From Torreya grandis (Eukaryota > Streptophyta > Pinopsida > Cupressales > Taxaceae), in NCBI GenBank assembly GCA_037957365.1, contig JARHVA010001921.1:1853501-1917500 (forward strand): 64,000 nucleotides of DNA, given 5' to 3'. Shown one piece after another: positions 43,541 to 57,200 of this stretch. Below the pieces are notes generated by a model, which saw only the letters and a program-made list of their open reading frames with translations, was not told where the DNA came from and searched no databases. A program made the translations under genes and the position numbers. Position 1 is the first letter of the stretch; the number at the start of each line of letters is the position of its first letter.

Positions 43541-44660
43541 AAATTATTGAGAAGCATAATATTCATGGGCTCATCCATATATTCACCATCTAGTGTAGCT
43601 AATGTGTATTCTCTATGTCCACAGTTAGATGTGATGATGAATGGGCCCAACCAATTAGGTTTAAATTTTTCCCTTATTTTTATGGTGACATTGGTATTCT
43701 TTTGGTTTTATTTCAAGACCAGATCACCAATTTCAAAGTATCTATGTTTGATGTGCTTATGGCTATAGTGTAACCTATTCTGATATGCTTGGATAGTGTT
43801 TAAATTAACTAATCATTTTCATCAAGTAGTTTTAATTCTTATAGCTGATAAAATTTATATTACTCCTCATTAATGATATATTTCACTAAAATGTGCAAAG
43901 AAGGAAACTCTATCTTGATAAGGAGAATAAATTCATATCCATAAATAAGGGATTGTGGTGTGGCATCTATTTTAGGGTTTGAGTATTGGTACAGTAAGCT
44001 TAGAGGGTAGGAAATAGTTGTAAATTCTAATTATGACCAAAAGCATTAATTGTATTTTTAAGTATTTAGATTAGGAGTTTCTTAGATGCTTCAGATTGGC
44101 CGTTACTTTAAGGAAAATAAGAAATGTAAAAATGTTATTTGATGTGCTATTTGACATAGAGGTCTTTCACATCATTATTTTTAAATGGATAGGCATTATT
44201 AGAAATGAGGTTAGAGGGAATGCCAAAGTAGTAAATGAGATGGTTGAGTATCGATTTTGAAATCTATGTCCATATTATATAAGTGAATGGAATGGATTCA
44301 AAAAACTTTGTAAAATATTTACTTATAATGAGGATGTGTTTATGCCATCTGATGAAGTAGGATTAATTTTCCCTATGACATCAAATCCCCATGTGGAAAA
44401 TGGGTATGGTGTAGTGATTGGCTGAAGTGACTAAGCTAGTGCATGAATGAGATTGACATGCTTTTGATAAGACACACATGTTTTTACATAAGCACATACA
44501 TTAAATTCCATATTAGGCTAGTAATACCTTATACATAAGAATTTATTGGAAATGACTAGTCCATTAGTGTGGGCTGCATAAACCCCATCATGTACTTCTT
44601 TAAGCATTAATCTAGACTCTACCAAAGCTAAAAAACTAAGTAGAGTTCCATAATATCCTC
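43540..44660 (-). pseudogene. Integrase of element C (broken)
   Basis: Minus strand: a KFLCIRYYXPNMEFNV-like zinc region, TCVSYQKH with one Cys kept, then TPYPFSTWGFDVIGKINP with the first catalytic Asp (about 44385), a long decayed core, YFGIPSNLIS and NNAYPFKNND, where Asn stands at the second Asp, and ISYFPKGNGQAEASKKLL (about 44080-44130). The residue order is that of a Ty3 integrase core, but frameshifts are frequent. Confidence 0.7.
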
Positions 44661-45049
44661 TAGGATAGAGTGTGGCAATGAGAATGGTAAATGAGAGGTA
44701 TTATAAATGAAGGATTTTTTTAATTACAAGAAAGGTTAGTAGGGAGAATATTAATATGAAGGTAGGAATATATATCAGAGTACCAAGGTGAGCTGGGACT
44801 AACAATATCACATACCATTTCAGATTCAAAATGTTCATGAGCTATCCTTAAGAGATGTTTAATAAGGAACTGGTAATCTATAGCATGATATACAATTACC
44901 ATTAGTGAACCAATTTTTACCATTGCATCAATAGTTCTATTTCTATCCCTTGGAATCTGTTCAAACTAGATGTGTTCAAAGATTTGTTTAAGATGGTCCA
45001 CCATATTCTTGTAAGTAATAAACTTGTCATCTTTGGCCTAGTATTGCTC

Positions 45050-45350
45050 TATCACCTAGTTAAGAATCATCCTAGAGTCTCCATGAACTTGTAATTTCTT
45101 GATATTCCATTGTACTACTAAGTGTTCTACAATGAGTGATTCATACTCTATTATATTATTAGTACAAGAAAAACCAATGTGAAATTCTTTAGGAATGAGA
45201 TCTCCTTGTGGCATTATGCATTAAATAATAGATCCTAATCCATGAGAAGTGTAGGAACCATTAAAGTAAAGGGTCCAGTGTTGAGGCTCATAAGAATTGT
45301 TATCCATATTCATGATTGAATCATCAAGGAAAATGAACATGAGTGGGTTG
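45050..45350 (-). pseudogene. Archaeal-type RNase H of element C, between RH and INT
   Basis: Minus strand: PQHWTLYFNGSYTSHGLGS (Asn for the first Asp), MPQGDLIPKEFHIGFSCTNN, IIEYESLIVEHL (Glu kept) and IKKLQVHGDSRMILN (Asp kept). The order, aRH after RH and before integrase, is the common Tat arrangement and contrasts with elements G and B. Confidence 0.8.
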
Positions 45351-45950
45351 GTATTTGACAAGGGTGCTTCAAAAAATTGGTTTTTAAGTGACTACCCTTT
45401 GATGTGCATATTTAATTTTAAATTCATTTAATGACATGATCCATTTGGCCATATGACTAGTGAAATCTACCTTGGAAAGTAGATATTTAACTAGGTCCAC
45501 TTTGAAAATGATAATGGTTTTGTTATTGAGCATATAGTGTCAAAATTTTTGGGATAATAATGGTTAAGAAGGATTTTTCAACTAAGCTATAATGATTTTC
45601 ATAGGAAACTAATTTATAGCTTAAGTAATAAATAAATATTTATTTCCCATGATCATTATTTTGTGATAGAAGTGATCCTAAGGCATAATCAATCATTGAA
45701 GTGTATAGAATTAAAGGATTTATAGGTGTTGGTGGAGTGAGAATAGGTGGATTGGATAGATATTATTTTAATTTCTCAAAGTCTTGTTGATAATATGTAT
45801 TCCATGATAAAATGGTTTTATTCAAAATATGATTAAAAGGATGGCATCCATCTACCAACTAAGAAATAAGCCACTTGATAGATTGGATCTTGCCCTATAG
45901 GCTATATAACTAATTTAGATTAGATGGTGGAGGCATTTATGTAATGGCCT
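45350..45950 (-). pseudogene. RNase H of element C (broken)
   Basis: Lies between RT and aRH on the minus strand. It is only weakly readable: fragments of the usual connection after RT (GFIISHRGIEVDLSKVKAI, about 46000-45950) and of the RH body. Assigned by position and those blocks. Confidence 0.55.
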
Positions 45951-46800
45951 TAACCTTGGATAGATCGACTTCAATTCCCCTATGGGAGATAATGAAACCT
46001 AGAAATTTTCTTGAAGTAATGTTAAAGATGTAATTTTTAGGGTTAGGCCTTACCTTGTATTCATAAATACTTTCAAAGATTATTCATAATATATCTAGAT
46101 GTCATGTTCTCGTCTTGGATTCCCCCAAAATACCATCCACATGTTATTCAACAGTATCATGCATCATGTCATAGAAAATGACAATCATGGCACATTAGTA
46201 TGTGGCACCAACATGATTGAGGCCAAAATACATCACTTGATAACAAAAATTTCCCCATAGGGTGGTGAATGTTGTCTTATGTTGGTATTTAGGTGTAATT
46301 TTGATCTAATTATATCTAGAGAAGCCATCCATAAAAGATAGCATCTCATACCCTAATATGGAATCCACAATCATATCAATGTTTGGAAAACAAAAATCAT
46401 CCTTTGGGCATGCTTTATTGATATCTATGAAGTTGATACATAATCCAATTCTTTATGGTTTTTTTTACTGGGAATATGTTAGATATCCATTCTAAATAAT
46501 CTATAGGATGGATACACCCTACCTCCAATAGTTTTTCTAATTCTTTATTGACAAGTAAAGTTATGAGAGGGTGCATTTTTATCAACTTTTGCTTGATAGG
46601 CTTGGCATCAGGGTGTATAACAAGTTGATGTAAAACTAAAATAAGGTATAATATAGGCATATTTAAATAAAACCATGTAAAAAACATCATAAAATTCCCA
46701 AAGGAGGGCAGTAAGAAGCTCACATTCCTCTTCAAGAAGGGATGCTCCAAGTTTGATCCATTTAGTCTAATGTTGGCTTCAGTAGTATCCTCCACAAGTA
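45950..46800 (-). pseudogene. Reverse transcriptase of element C (broken)
   Basis: The open frame 46795-46415 (minus) carries VLHQLVIHPDAKPIKQKLIK, LVNKELEKLLEVGCIHPI and EWISNIFPVKK, the start of plant Ty3 RT. After frameshifts come SILGYEMLSFMDGFSGYNQ-like sequence, FTTLWGNFCYQVMYFGLN and the catalytic site, now HVDG (46143-46132) instead of YVDD. The close is LGFIISHRGIEV. Confidence 0.85.
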
Positions 46801-48300
46801 GTGTGGAACCATATTATAAAATAATCATCAATGTGGTACATTATTCCTTATCTTTAGTTGGTGGATCAAATGGCTTGTCAAGTTTTCCCAAGCAAAAAGA
46901 ATTTGAATCACCAATGTCTAGAAACTGCCATTTGACAAAGCCTTATGGGAAATCCTAAGCTAATTGATCAAAGACAATCTGATCCTTTGAATCGATTCCT
47001 AATCAGCATGAAGTTTTAGGAGTAGAGGAGTCCTAGGCTTAATTTGAACAAAGGTGAAATTCCATTTATAATGGATCCTAAAACAAGTTTTCATCATGGG
47101 ACTTGTATTTTTCTTTACTTTTTATTTGGTCCAAAATCACCTCAAAGAGGTTTTCACTTTGGGACCTCAATGTCTTTTTTTTTTCGGTGACTAATTACTT
47201 TTACCTTCTCTCTAAAACAATAAATAGGGTCCAATTTAATAGCAAATCCTTGTTTGTGACCACCAAGTGGAAAATTGTCTCTAAAGCCCAAGAATTCATA
47301 GATTGCCTCATTGTTATGAAAAAAATTTAATAGTATATATGAGTCTTGTTGGTATTATTCAATAAATTGGGGATGATCAAGGAAAAGAGGGGAATAAGAT
47401 GCCATAAAATCAATGGTATAAATGGTATTAGGGTCAAATAGGTTAGTGTCAACTAACTCATCATAGATTATATAGTAAGATTCTATGTCACTATCGATAT
47501 TGTTTATGTTAGATGATAAATTAGAGTCACTCTCGATATCTAAGGGGTCACCTCTAGGTAATTTTTATCCAATGCCTCATGTTCCTTTCTTCTTGGTAAA
47601 TAATATTGGGCCAATGAGTCTTTGGTGTTTTACCTTCAGACCTTTGCCTTCATAGGCTTGATTATCCATTGTCCTGTTTGGAATAAGATACTTTATGTTT
47701 TTGTATTAAGAGGAAAAGTCATCATTGTATAACCATGAATCATCATTGGCCTTGATTTTTATTTTTATTGGTAATTAGTTTTGATGAAAACCATGGGTCC
47801 TTTCTGAAAAGAATCATCCTTCTTATACTATTCCATTTTAGCAGTTTTCATTTTAGGTCTACCATATTGATTTAGGAATCTTAGGAATATCAGATATATG
47901 GAAAGCATTGCCAATTTTATATTCCACAAGGCCATTGTAGTTAATGGTAAAATTATTGGCTATTATAGTCGGTGGGGTAGATGAAGTGGAGGAAAGGGTA
48001 CATAGATACACATAATTGGAATGAGGTGGTTGATTAATTATATCCTTGTATTTCTTGGGGATATGATATATGCTAAAGAAATAGTTATAGATTTTGTATT
48101 CTGCTTCCAAGTGTTTAAAAAATTGGTATATCTATAGGTTACCAATAATAGTAGCTTCTAATCCATAATGGGGAAATTAATATACTTACAATGAGTAGAA
48201 GGTACACCACATACTTTAAGAATCTATGGTTTCCCAATAAGTAAATTATATGATAGTTCTAAATCAAGAAGATGGTATAAAGTATTGTGGGTTAGAGGCC
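46800..48300 (-). other. PR-RT linker of element C, decayed
   Basis: No domain is recognisable with confidence. An 83-codon open frame at 48110-47859 (minus) begins EAEYKIYNYFFSIYHIPKKY; it continues from the protease and has no family pattern I know. The distance between protease and RT is about 1.5 kb, but no aRH pattern lies in it. Confidence 0.45.
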
Positions 48301-48560
48301 CAATGATAATAGGTAAACAAATGTACCCAAGGATCTTGCTCCTCATTATCATAGGATTTTATAATGATGGTATTTTTCTAAATATCTACTACTATGTATC
48401 CCAAGTGTTTGACTAGATTTAAAGTTATAATATTTAGCCCTGAACCATTGTCTATGAGGACTATTTTAACTTTATGCCAAGAAATGATTGATTCTATGTA
48501 AAATGGGTTATTATGTAAAGGTCCAAGGGATGACATATCACTTTTATAAAAGGTGAGTTA
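48300..48560 (-). pseudogene. Aspartic protease of element C (broken)
   Basis: Minus strand: MSSLGPLHNNPFYIESIISW leads to VKIVLIDNGSGLNIITLNLV. The family motif is D-x-G-S-x-x-N, so Asp and the following Gly-Ser are present and Asn replaces one residue. HLGY follows. Typical of plant Ty3 protease. Confidence 0.75.
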
Positions 48561-51180
48561 TTGGCACATATTTAGATGAATCACAATCATTTGAAAATTA
48601 TCAAGAACAATGTCACTTGGGACATTAGAATGACTTAGAATCTCATTTAATACATTATTGTGGACATTTAATGTATGAAAAATATCTAAAATATAAATTT
48701 TCATTGGTGTATTTTTTATTTGTTCCACAATATCATAAATTTTATCATTAATAGGATAAATTGGTTTTGTATTATGAGGTAGAGGACCTTGAATGAGATT
48801 TTTAGAGGAAGAAGGTATAGGACCTTGAATAGTAAACTTATAAAATTGAGTTGATATTACACAAACTTGAGTTAGTAGAGGGTTAAAAAAATAAGAAGGG
48901 GAATGAAGGCTTGAAATGGTAACTTTTGGATATTGATTAGAGTTTGGGCTATTACAAGCCAAATGAGGATTAGCAACAAATGGAAGTCGAGATCCTAAAA
49001 TGATTGATGAAGGCCATGAGGTATTATTGTAAATTTATTTAGGATTAATATTAATGGTATATATATGTCCACTAGTGATGTAACCTATAACATTATAGTC
49101 ATAAGGTAATTTTTATAATTAACTTGATTGAAATGGGTATTTTGACCTTGATTCTAGTTTTGTTACTACTAGTTGTGTCTTTTATTTTGCTTGTGAGGAG
49201 GTCTATTCTAATTTTGGTTGTGAGATTGATGATGATGATAAAGAAAAGAGTTTTTATATATACCTAAATCTTGATTAGATGTTGTGGCCAAATTATCCAA
49301 TACTATTTCACCACTTTTAAGCAAATATTTAATAATATGGTCAATTTACACGCATTTGTAAATGGATGGCCTTTAACTCGATGATAATCACAAAATTCAT
49401 TTTAATTATACCAATTAGGTTTAGGTTGGTTTTTTAGAAATGGTTTTATAACTATTCAAATGATCATGTTAGAGATAACTAACTTTTGGAAAACCATCTC
49501 AAAAGGCTTGTCTAGATTATTGAATTTTTTTTTTGTGATAATGACCTCTTCTTAGAGATGGTCTTTACAAAGTGATAGACTAAGTAGGTGGGTTTGTTTG
49601 AATAGGTGGTGGTATCACCATTTATACATGTTGAGATTCAATTAACCCATCTCTTACGATATTTCTATTCCTATTGAATGGTTTAGGCTACTTTACTATA
49701 CTTGCTTACACTTGCACATGAGATTGTGTTGGAGCCTTATTTTGAGCTTGGTTTTGATATTAAATCTTGATTATCCATTTTTTAATGAGGAATTAATAAA
49801 TATATATTCCCTGGGAAATAACTTTCTTAAATATATTATTATAAATAATCTTGAGTTTATGAACTACATCAAACTATAGATTGGGAGTGAACATTGTGGC
49901 CAATTTGTTATCAAGGAGATTATGTGGGATTTAGTTGGATAATGAGTGCCATAGAAGTATATAATTAGAAAATATTTCTCCTCCTCATTGTTTAGTTTGA
50001 CATAGTTTAACCATAGTCAACTTGTGTTTTACATTGAAAGAGAAATGATACATGAATATCTCTGACAAATCATCAAAATTATCTATGAAATTCTTATGTA
50101 GACCAAGGAACCATTCTAAGGCATTCCCAATCAAACTATGGGGAAAAAAGTGAAGTAGGTATATAGGGATATATATAACTTATTAACATGCAACAAAGAA
50201 ATATTTTAGATGTTCCTTGGGATCATCTTTTCCTTTTTATTTTTCAAATTTGGACATCTAAAAAAGATGCATGAAAAGGTATATGAAGATAGATCATATC
50301 AAATGGATAAGAGAATATGTTATCCAATTTAAACTTATTATTATAATTTCTTGTCTAAATGGTTAAAATTGCATATTTGACCTCTTGAAAATATATAAAA
50401 GTAGGACTAGAGTGAGAGGAAGTGGGAAAATTTTATTAGGTATTCAAAGGTATACTACCTTGACCTAGATAAAAAGGTGGTATAAAATATTTGGGAATTT
50501 GTACATGATTGGTTTTACCATGAATATTCACTCTTTGATTAAAGTTATATTGCTTATAGGTGACTTGTTATTGGTAAGTCACTTGTTGTTGAGTGTGGCA
50601 TTGATTTGGAGGGAATTGAGGTTTGAATGGAGGAATGTTATGTTGGGAATTATATAGAATTTGTTGAAATTGGAAGGGAATCTATTATTTATTCTTAGGA
50701 ATCTTCATATAGAGGGAAAATGTTGTTGAATCAAATAAGCTCTTTTTTAAATATAATCAGTAAGTGGTTGACTAATATAAAGATGATGTTGGTTAGAAAA
50801 TGTTGGTTGGGGTTAATCAACACTTTTTGTGATGGGACATGGTTCAATACCTATTGAAGTGGGGGATTATTTTACTATTGTTTAAGTGGATGAATGTTTT
50901 ACCCTTATGTAGGTGGGGCACTAGTTACCACCCATTAAGGTGGGGTACTTGCAACTTTGTTTTATGGTTTGGATGGGTTTACAAGTCATTGTTTCAAGGT
51001 ACTTGGAATTTTGGAAGGAGGAGATCATGGAGAAGACAAAATAATGTTTTTTTATATTTTGAATGGTACTTGATGTGGATTAAAATATGTTATTTTAGAG
51101 ATATCCACCACATGCTAAGTAGAATATATAGGGAAATCTGAATTAGGATTAGTCACTAGATTGGTTTCAACTATGGGTGT
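48560..51180 (-). pseudogene. gag of element C (broken)
   Basis: The N-terminal part (about 51180-50500, minus) is rich in Pro and Gln (HTQQQVTYQQQVTYKQY). The capsid core lies at about 50250-49880: PKEHLKYFFVACXX, LLHFFPHSLIGNALEWFLGL, DNFDDLSEIFMYHFSFN and LTMVKLCQTKQ, the retrotransposon gag pattern. The C-terminal frame 48962-48558 ends in protease. No zinc knuckle could be placed. Confidence 0.75.
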
Positions 51181-52392
51181 GCTAAATGATTTAATTTTTT
51201 ATAGTTATGGAGTTTAAGCCCTAGGTTGTTAAAGGGGTTGAGTATAGTAAATTAAGGTATAAATATTCAATAAATATATCCATTAATTTATAATATAATT
51301 GACCTAGTTTGACCTTTTTAAAAATATTAAAAAATGATATAAACAAGTACTCAACTAAAAACTAACTAAGATAGAAGATCTAGACGTTGCAAATTGGGAC
51401 GAAAGCTTATTTAAGTGTCACATATAGGATCGAGGTGTTAAAACCCTTCCCAAATAATAGTTCCCTAACTAGACATTAGTGTCAATGGTGTTAGTGTCTT
51501 TTGTGTAGAGTTATTATGGACTTCTAGGTGCACCTGTGTCTAAGTCTACCAAGCCTATTCTTGTGCACATGAGTTTTAGCTCCTTATTAGTGACCTATTT
51601 TGACTAATTTTATATGTAAAACATAGACTCCATGTTATTTATCCACTTGAAACAATAGAAAAGTGTGATGTTAGTGGGGTAGGTTGAGCATCCTTAACAC
51701 CCCATTGTGATGAGAGTTACTTACATACCAATACTTCGAAGAGGGATCAAGATTGATGTAGTTCTCTTCACCTAAATGCTAGTGCAAGTGCAAGTGAAGA
51801 TATTATGAATGCAATTTTGAGTGATTTGAGTGTAGTTGATACTAGAGGTATGAGTAATTTGAGATTAATAATGTTTTAAATGGATATATGTAGAATTAGG
51901 GAATCAAAAAGTTTGATAACCTTGATTGTGCATAACTTGTTATGAGTTAATTCATGTTATTTGCATTTGATTTATTTTTAGTGAATAATGGGCAAAAAAT
52001 CATGTATATATAGTATTCTAGTGTTTTTGTGGGTCATAAAATAGGTATAGGCTAACCCTAGGTGATTTTTTATTTAAAAATATATATGTTGGCTACAAAA
52101 AGTTGGAAAATGATAATAGTACCCAAATTGGACACTAGTGACATTGGTACTACTATCAAAATTATGGTGCTAGTGTCTAGGTGGTAGAACCTGAGGCACT
52201 AGAGGTTAAGATGTTGAAGTGAGGGACTAAGACTCCTTTATAAATTTTTATGGATGTGTGTGTCCTACACAAAGGTTGGATACATGTCTAAATAGGCCCT
52301 AAAATAGGTCTAGGGTTAAACTAGGGATGGGTGGTATCAAATAACACTCTTAGTACTCAAGTGTCATTTTTAGATGATTACATTCCCCCCTT
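51180..52392 (-). repeat. Candidate polypurine tract and 3' LTR of element D
   Basis: On the minus strand AAAGGGGGGAA (52393-52383) is followed by TGTAATCATCTAAAAATGAC from 52382 downwards, the form of a polypurine tract and LTR start. The LTR end is not located; gag of element C begins near 51180. No second copy is in the window, so the LTR call rests on one boundary. Noncoding. Confidence 0.4.
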
Positions 52393-55300
52393 TATTATAA
52401 AAATGTAGCAAAGTAAAATGACTAGAATAAAGATAAAATAAGTGTACCAAGACTTACTTAAGAGGTGAATCCTAATAATCTAGGTCTGAGAGTGTGAAGC
52501 ATGATCTATTGTGTATCTTATAAATAAAATGTGCAGAGATTAGTCCTTAATATATATAAAAATCAAAAGACAAACACTAATTAAAGAGATAAGAGAGAGG
52601 AAAGGAATGAATACACCTCACTAGGTACACAAACCAATGCATAAACTTGGTTACATCATATGTGTGTGCATATATATAGTGATCAATTGATTAATAAATT
52701 AGATTGAGTTGATGGCTTTCCTAATCCCCATGTGTGGGTGGCTCAAGAACTCAATCTAATTTTTACTCCATTATTTCCCACCTGTGTTTGATGGACATGA
52801 CCTATGAATAAATTGGATTAACATAATGGTGTGTTCAACCCTCTCATGTAGGTGACACAACATCTCAAGTTGACTATGACTCCATCATTGCCTAGCCATG
52901 TGTAATAGATGCATCTAAAACTAAAACTATGTGATGTAACTAAAAATATATAAGATGGATCTCAGCCACTTAAAATTTTTGAAGTGTAAAATAGCTTTGG
53001 GCTACTCAATAATTTCAAGTGTATTTAAGCCACTCGAGAATGTAAGATGGACCCGGGCCACTCAAGAATACCAACCAATCTGGCATCAATCTAGTGTATA
53101 ACTTAGAACATGGTGTCTAGTGGGTAAAACATAGAGAATGATAGAGTTTTTAATTCCATTTAATCAACTACCACATGAGTGAGCATATAGAAACAATGTG
53201 CCAATACATGCCCCCAAATTTGATATATGAGTATATGAATTCTAGGCTGAGTTATAATAATGTGTATCTAAGTATCTAAAACCAAAACATGAATGATCAT
53301 GCCATGCATGATGCCTCCAATCTGAGCAAACTGGTATGAATTTATGCTAAACTAATCAAAAATTTGTAATTTATAACTAAACCTATACAAACCTAAACTA
53401 TATATATTATAATTTTATGGCCAATCTATAATTTTCTAAAGCTAAGGATACTGGAAAATAGTGTCATATCTTGATAGTAATGTTAGTGGTGCTAGTGTCC
53501 CACTTTGGGTAATAATTTCTATGCAACTAAAAATCATCTCTATCACACTATTTCCCACTATGTTTTCTTGAAATTTATTTTTGTATTTTATGCATGTGTG
53601 CTAGAAACTATACATGAGTGAATTCAGATAACCTAATCTCTGTGACAAACATCTATGAATACCCCTATTTTAAGGGGAGTTGTTTAGCCTATGCAAGAAC
53701 TATCCTTAAAATAAAAATCTCTGTAAGATGTGTATTAGCTAGAACATATATGATATATACATAATAGACCAATATAATGTTCATACATATAATTAGAGTG
53801 TGAGATAATAAAAGCATAATTTTTTAATATATGATGTATATTAGATATAACATTTACAAGGCTATCAAGATAGATATAACAATGTAAGCATGTATATGAA
53901 TAACAAATCTAAGTAATAAAATGAGTAACTACCTAGGGTAATGGGGCATGATTTCCATCAAGGCACCTAGGGAAGAAGGGGATATGCATGAGGTCCCTCA
54001 TAGCATCTAAAACTAGAGTGTGCAACAAGTAAGACAAGTATATGGCCATGACACATACATGAAATCATACATATAAAACATACAAGGCATGTAAAGTAGG
54101 CCAAGGGGACATGATAAAATGGATATGGGAACATGTCACTAAATATATGAAAGTAAGACATGTTCAAATGCCCACATATGCAAATAGCAAGTAGGTTGGT
54201 GTAGAGCCATATGGAATGACATGTTCAATGTTTGTATACATAATCAATAAGGCACACACAAGGGCATGGGTAAATGTACAAAACATACATAAAATAAAAG
54301 GAAGTGTCATAAAGATATAGAGCAATGACATATGCAAATGCCCTTGAATAGATGTAAAATCATAGAGACACAATTAAGTCTAAACTAGGAAATCTAGAAA
54401 TGAAAGTATCAATCAACATGGGGTACAAATTTATAGAAGATAAAAGATGTACATAAGTTGAGTCTAGAGTAATAGTAGTTGGTAATGATTATAAGTAGTG
54501 TAGGATTATTAATATCAATATGTAACAATTCTAAATATGTCATATAGATTTTAGAAAGATGTAACACGTAAATCCTAACTATGTATAAGATGACCCAAAA
54601 TGGGCAAATGTATCAAACGAGGAATCCATGTATATGTGTATATGCCCTCAATGGGTAGATAATAACAAATATAGATCTATGTAGTGGATTTGGGTCCTAT
54701 AAAAATCTATAAACACTCAAATATAACAAATGAAGCGTTTATGTATGATAAAAATTGACTCTACTAAAATAATTAGCATATGTAGTACCTAGTAAGTATA
54801 AGAAGTGTAAACATGGAAATGCATATAATTTGTATTTTATGAGAAAATATTTTAATGTTTTTTGTTTTTTGATAGATTATATTATTTTGATATTTTATAG
54901 ATATAAGCTATGCACAAGTAACATGAAAATGAAACTATATACAAGGATAAGGAAACAAGGAAACTATGTACAAGTAGAGAGAAACATATTAACTAATGAG
55001 TCTCATGGGAGACTCACTATCAATGTGGCATGTGTCAAATACAATAACAATAATTATGCATGTTGTGTGAAAAGGTAACTTAAGTACCATAACCTATTAT
55101 ACTAAGTGATCTATAGTTGATAGTGCTTATGGAGTGGTGTTAGGAATATATGAAGCTGAGTGCGTGTCTTATGAACTATAGGGGTGTTAGGAACCCATCT
55201 AGTATAAGATGTTATAGTTAGAATGGTTACCTTATGATTATAACCCTATAAACTCAAAAATATTAGTCTTAGAAGGAAAGAGGTGGAGAGAGGCCCTCTA

Positions 55301-55400
55301 GAATCTAGAACATATATTTGATACAAGGGTCTCTCTAATAAAGGTCTCTATGGGAGAGTATGTGTATGTGGTAAAATTGTATGAGTAGACCTCACCAACA
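52393..55400. other. Noncoding interior of element D, with short tandem repeats
   Basis: Three kilobases without RT, RNase H or integrase similarity in any frame. Two related units of about 115 bases lie at 52680-52905 (each with AACTCAATCTAA/TCAAGTTGACTA and ACTCCAT). A 38-base-like unit (GGCCACTCAAGAAT) recurs about four times at 52960-53070. The words in 53700-55100 (CATACAT, ATGTACA) are low complexity. It lies where the pol of element D should be. Confidence 0.5.
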
Positions 55401-57200
55401 CTGGTGGATCGATTTAAATATGTGGTTTACTAATGGAAACTATGCCCAAAAATATAACTAGTAGGTATGGTGTAACTACTTGTGGAATAGGTAAAGGAAA
55501 CTCATATGAAAGACCCTCAACTATAACCACCTGATTAACATTTATATACTTAAGTCATATATGCATGGTAGATGGAATGGATTGAATCTATTTTGTCCAT
55601 GGCCTACCTAATAACATGTCAAATGTTCTTACACTAGGTACTACTAATAATCTAGTGGCCATAAGTGCTGGTCCAACCTATAGTGAAATTACAATTGCCC
55701 CAATGGAGATCTAAACATGGACATCAAAACTAAAAATAATTGGGTTAGATGGAGAAATGTCCTAATATAAATAACCCAAACATTGTCAACCATAATAGTC
55801 TAAATATGATGATGATCAATGTAGGCTTATATAAGGAGTGCATATAAATCTGAATCATCATTGACAATCTCTATGTTTGATAAAGTGATGAGTGGTCTAC
55901 CTGGTATTATAGTATGATACACACCAATGGTATTATGTAGGGGGTGTGCATCCTTTATAGTAGTGTGATACGATGCTGGTGGTGGATGTGCTTGATACAT
56001 ATAATGAACTCTTAAAGTCCATCTTAACTCATTAGTTGTATGTTTTGGAAATGGATTCAAAAATATTTTCAATGCCTTAGCTTCCATTTTTTGAACTTTA
56101 GGTGCCTCTATCAAATCTTGTATCTTATGTTTCAAGGTGATGCATCTATTTATAGTATGGCTTGGTGCCTTGTGATAGTTTTAGAATGCATTTGAATCAA
56201 ATTTCTTTAAAATATGCCTTATCATATCAATTTATTTTATGGGAGGGAGAGATATGACATTGCATTAAAAGAGCTAATGTAAAACATGTGATGGTGATTT
56301 TAGAAGATTTATGAAAACTCTCCATGGAAGAGCTAATAAAACCAAGTGAGGGGGTGGCTCTTAAGTTATGTTAACTATGGCATTTTAATCACTCATATTA
56401 TTAGTGGCCCTTAATTTTTATGGAGGCTTATTAGAACTCTTAGTAGTTGAATCTAATCCACTTGTGTATTTTAATTTTCCCATAGAGAGAAGTTTGACTT
56501 CCCTTTATTTCACACTGTGGCATAAATCTGTGAATGTTGAAAACTTATTGAATAAGATATCTTCATATAATGTTAATAATAAATTACATTTGAATATGTC
56601 TTGGAGTTATCTATCTGCCATGGAGATAGTCATCTTTTCCAATATAGTTTTATATTGCAAGACATTTTTTGAAATATGCTCATTAGAATTTTTCTTAAGT
56701 AGTACCACTTGATCATATGAGGTTTTATCATTGATAATGATTGAAAAGTGTGTCAAAAACATATCTACCAATGGATTGAATGTGATGATGGACTTATTTA
56801 GAAGATTATAGAACCATTGTAATGCATATTTATTTAGACTGCATGGGAACAACTTAGTAAGGACCCAATCATTGGACATGTAGTCAACATATGTTGCATG
56901 GAAAGCTCATAGATAGTGATGTGGGTCACCCTTATCATCATACAAAGTATCCTTAGGTGCCACAAATGCATATTGAAAAGGAGTTGTCTATATGTGTTAT
57001 GCCAAATTTTTATGTAAAATACCATGATAATCCAAGGTATATGATGGCCTAGTGGCACCCTAATAAATATGTAACACCTTATCCTATAGATAATTAATTT
57101 CATGTATAAGGTATTGTACATCTAGAGAGGAGGGACTAGCCATATGAGGTGTTTCCAATGTTGAAGGTTGTAGGGTTAAAATAGGTTGTTGTACAAGCTA
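55400..57200 (-). pseudogene. gag and protease region of element D (broken)
   Basis: Minus strand: TKLFPCSLNKYALQWFYNLL and NPLVDMFLTHFSIIINDKTS (56840-56740) mark the capsid core. ITLKHKIQDLIEAPKVQ (about 56150-56100) is the segment after the decayed CCHC knuckle, followed by LNPFPKHTTNELRW. The protease region at 55690-55430 is seen by VPSVRTFDMLLGRPWTK and SIPSTMHI, whose LLGRPW block is typical of Tat gag-pro. No RT follows. The upstream limit is near 57200. Confidence 0.75.

Larger units (their letters stand above)
43540..51180 (-). mobile_element. Tat Ty3/gypsy element C (gag-PR-RT-RH-aRH-INT)
   Basis: Read on the minus strand: gag (51180-48560), protease (48560-48300), linker, RT (46800-45950), RH (45950-45350), aRH (45350-45050) and integrase (44660-43540). 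This is the domain order known for Tat elements. Sequence blocks differ from G and B (for example DAKPIKQKLIKMHP before RT), so it is a separate family. LTRs are not located. All domains are broken. Confidence 0.85.

Noticed and set aside
53967..54373. Two minus-strand frames rich in Phe, Cys and Met, considered as membrane proteins
   Set aside because: Low-complexity CATACAT/ATGTACA DNA gives hydrophobic codons; no conserved partner or start context.
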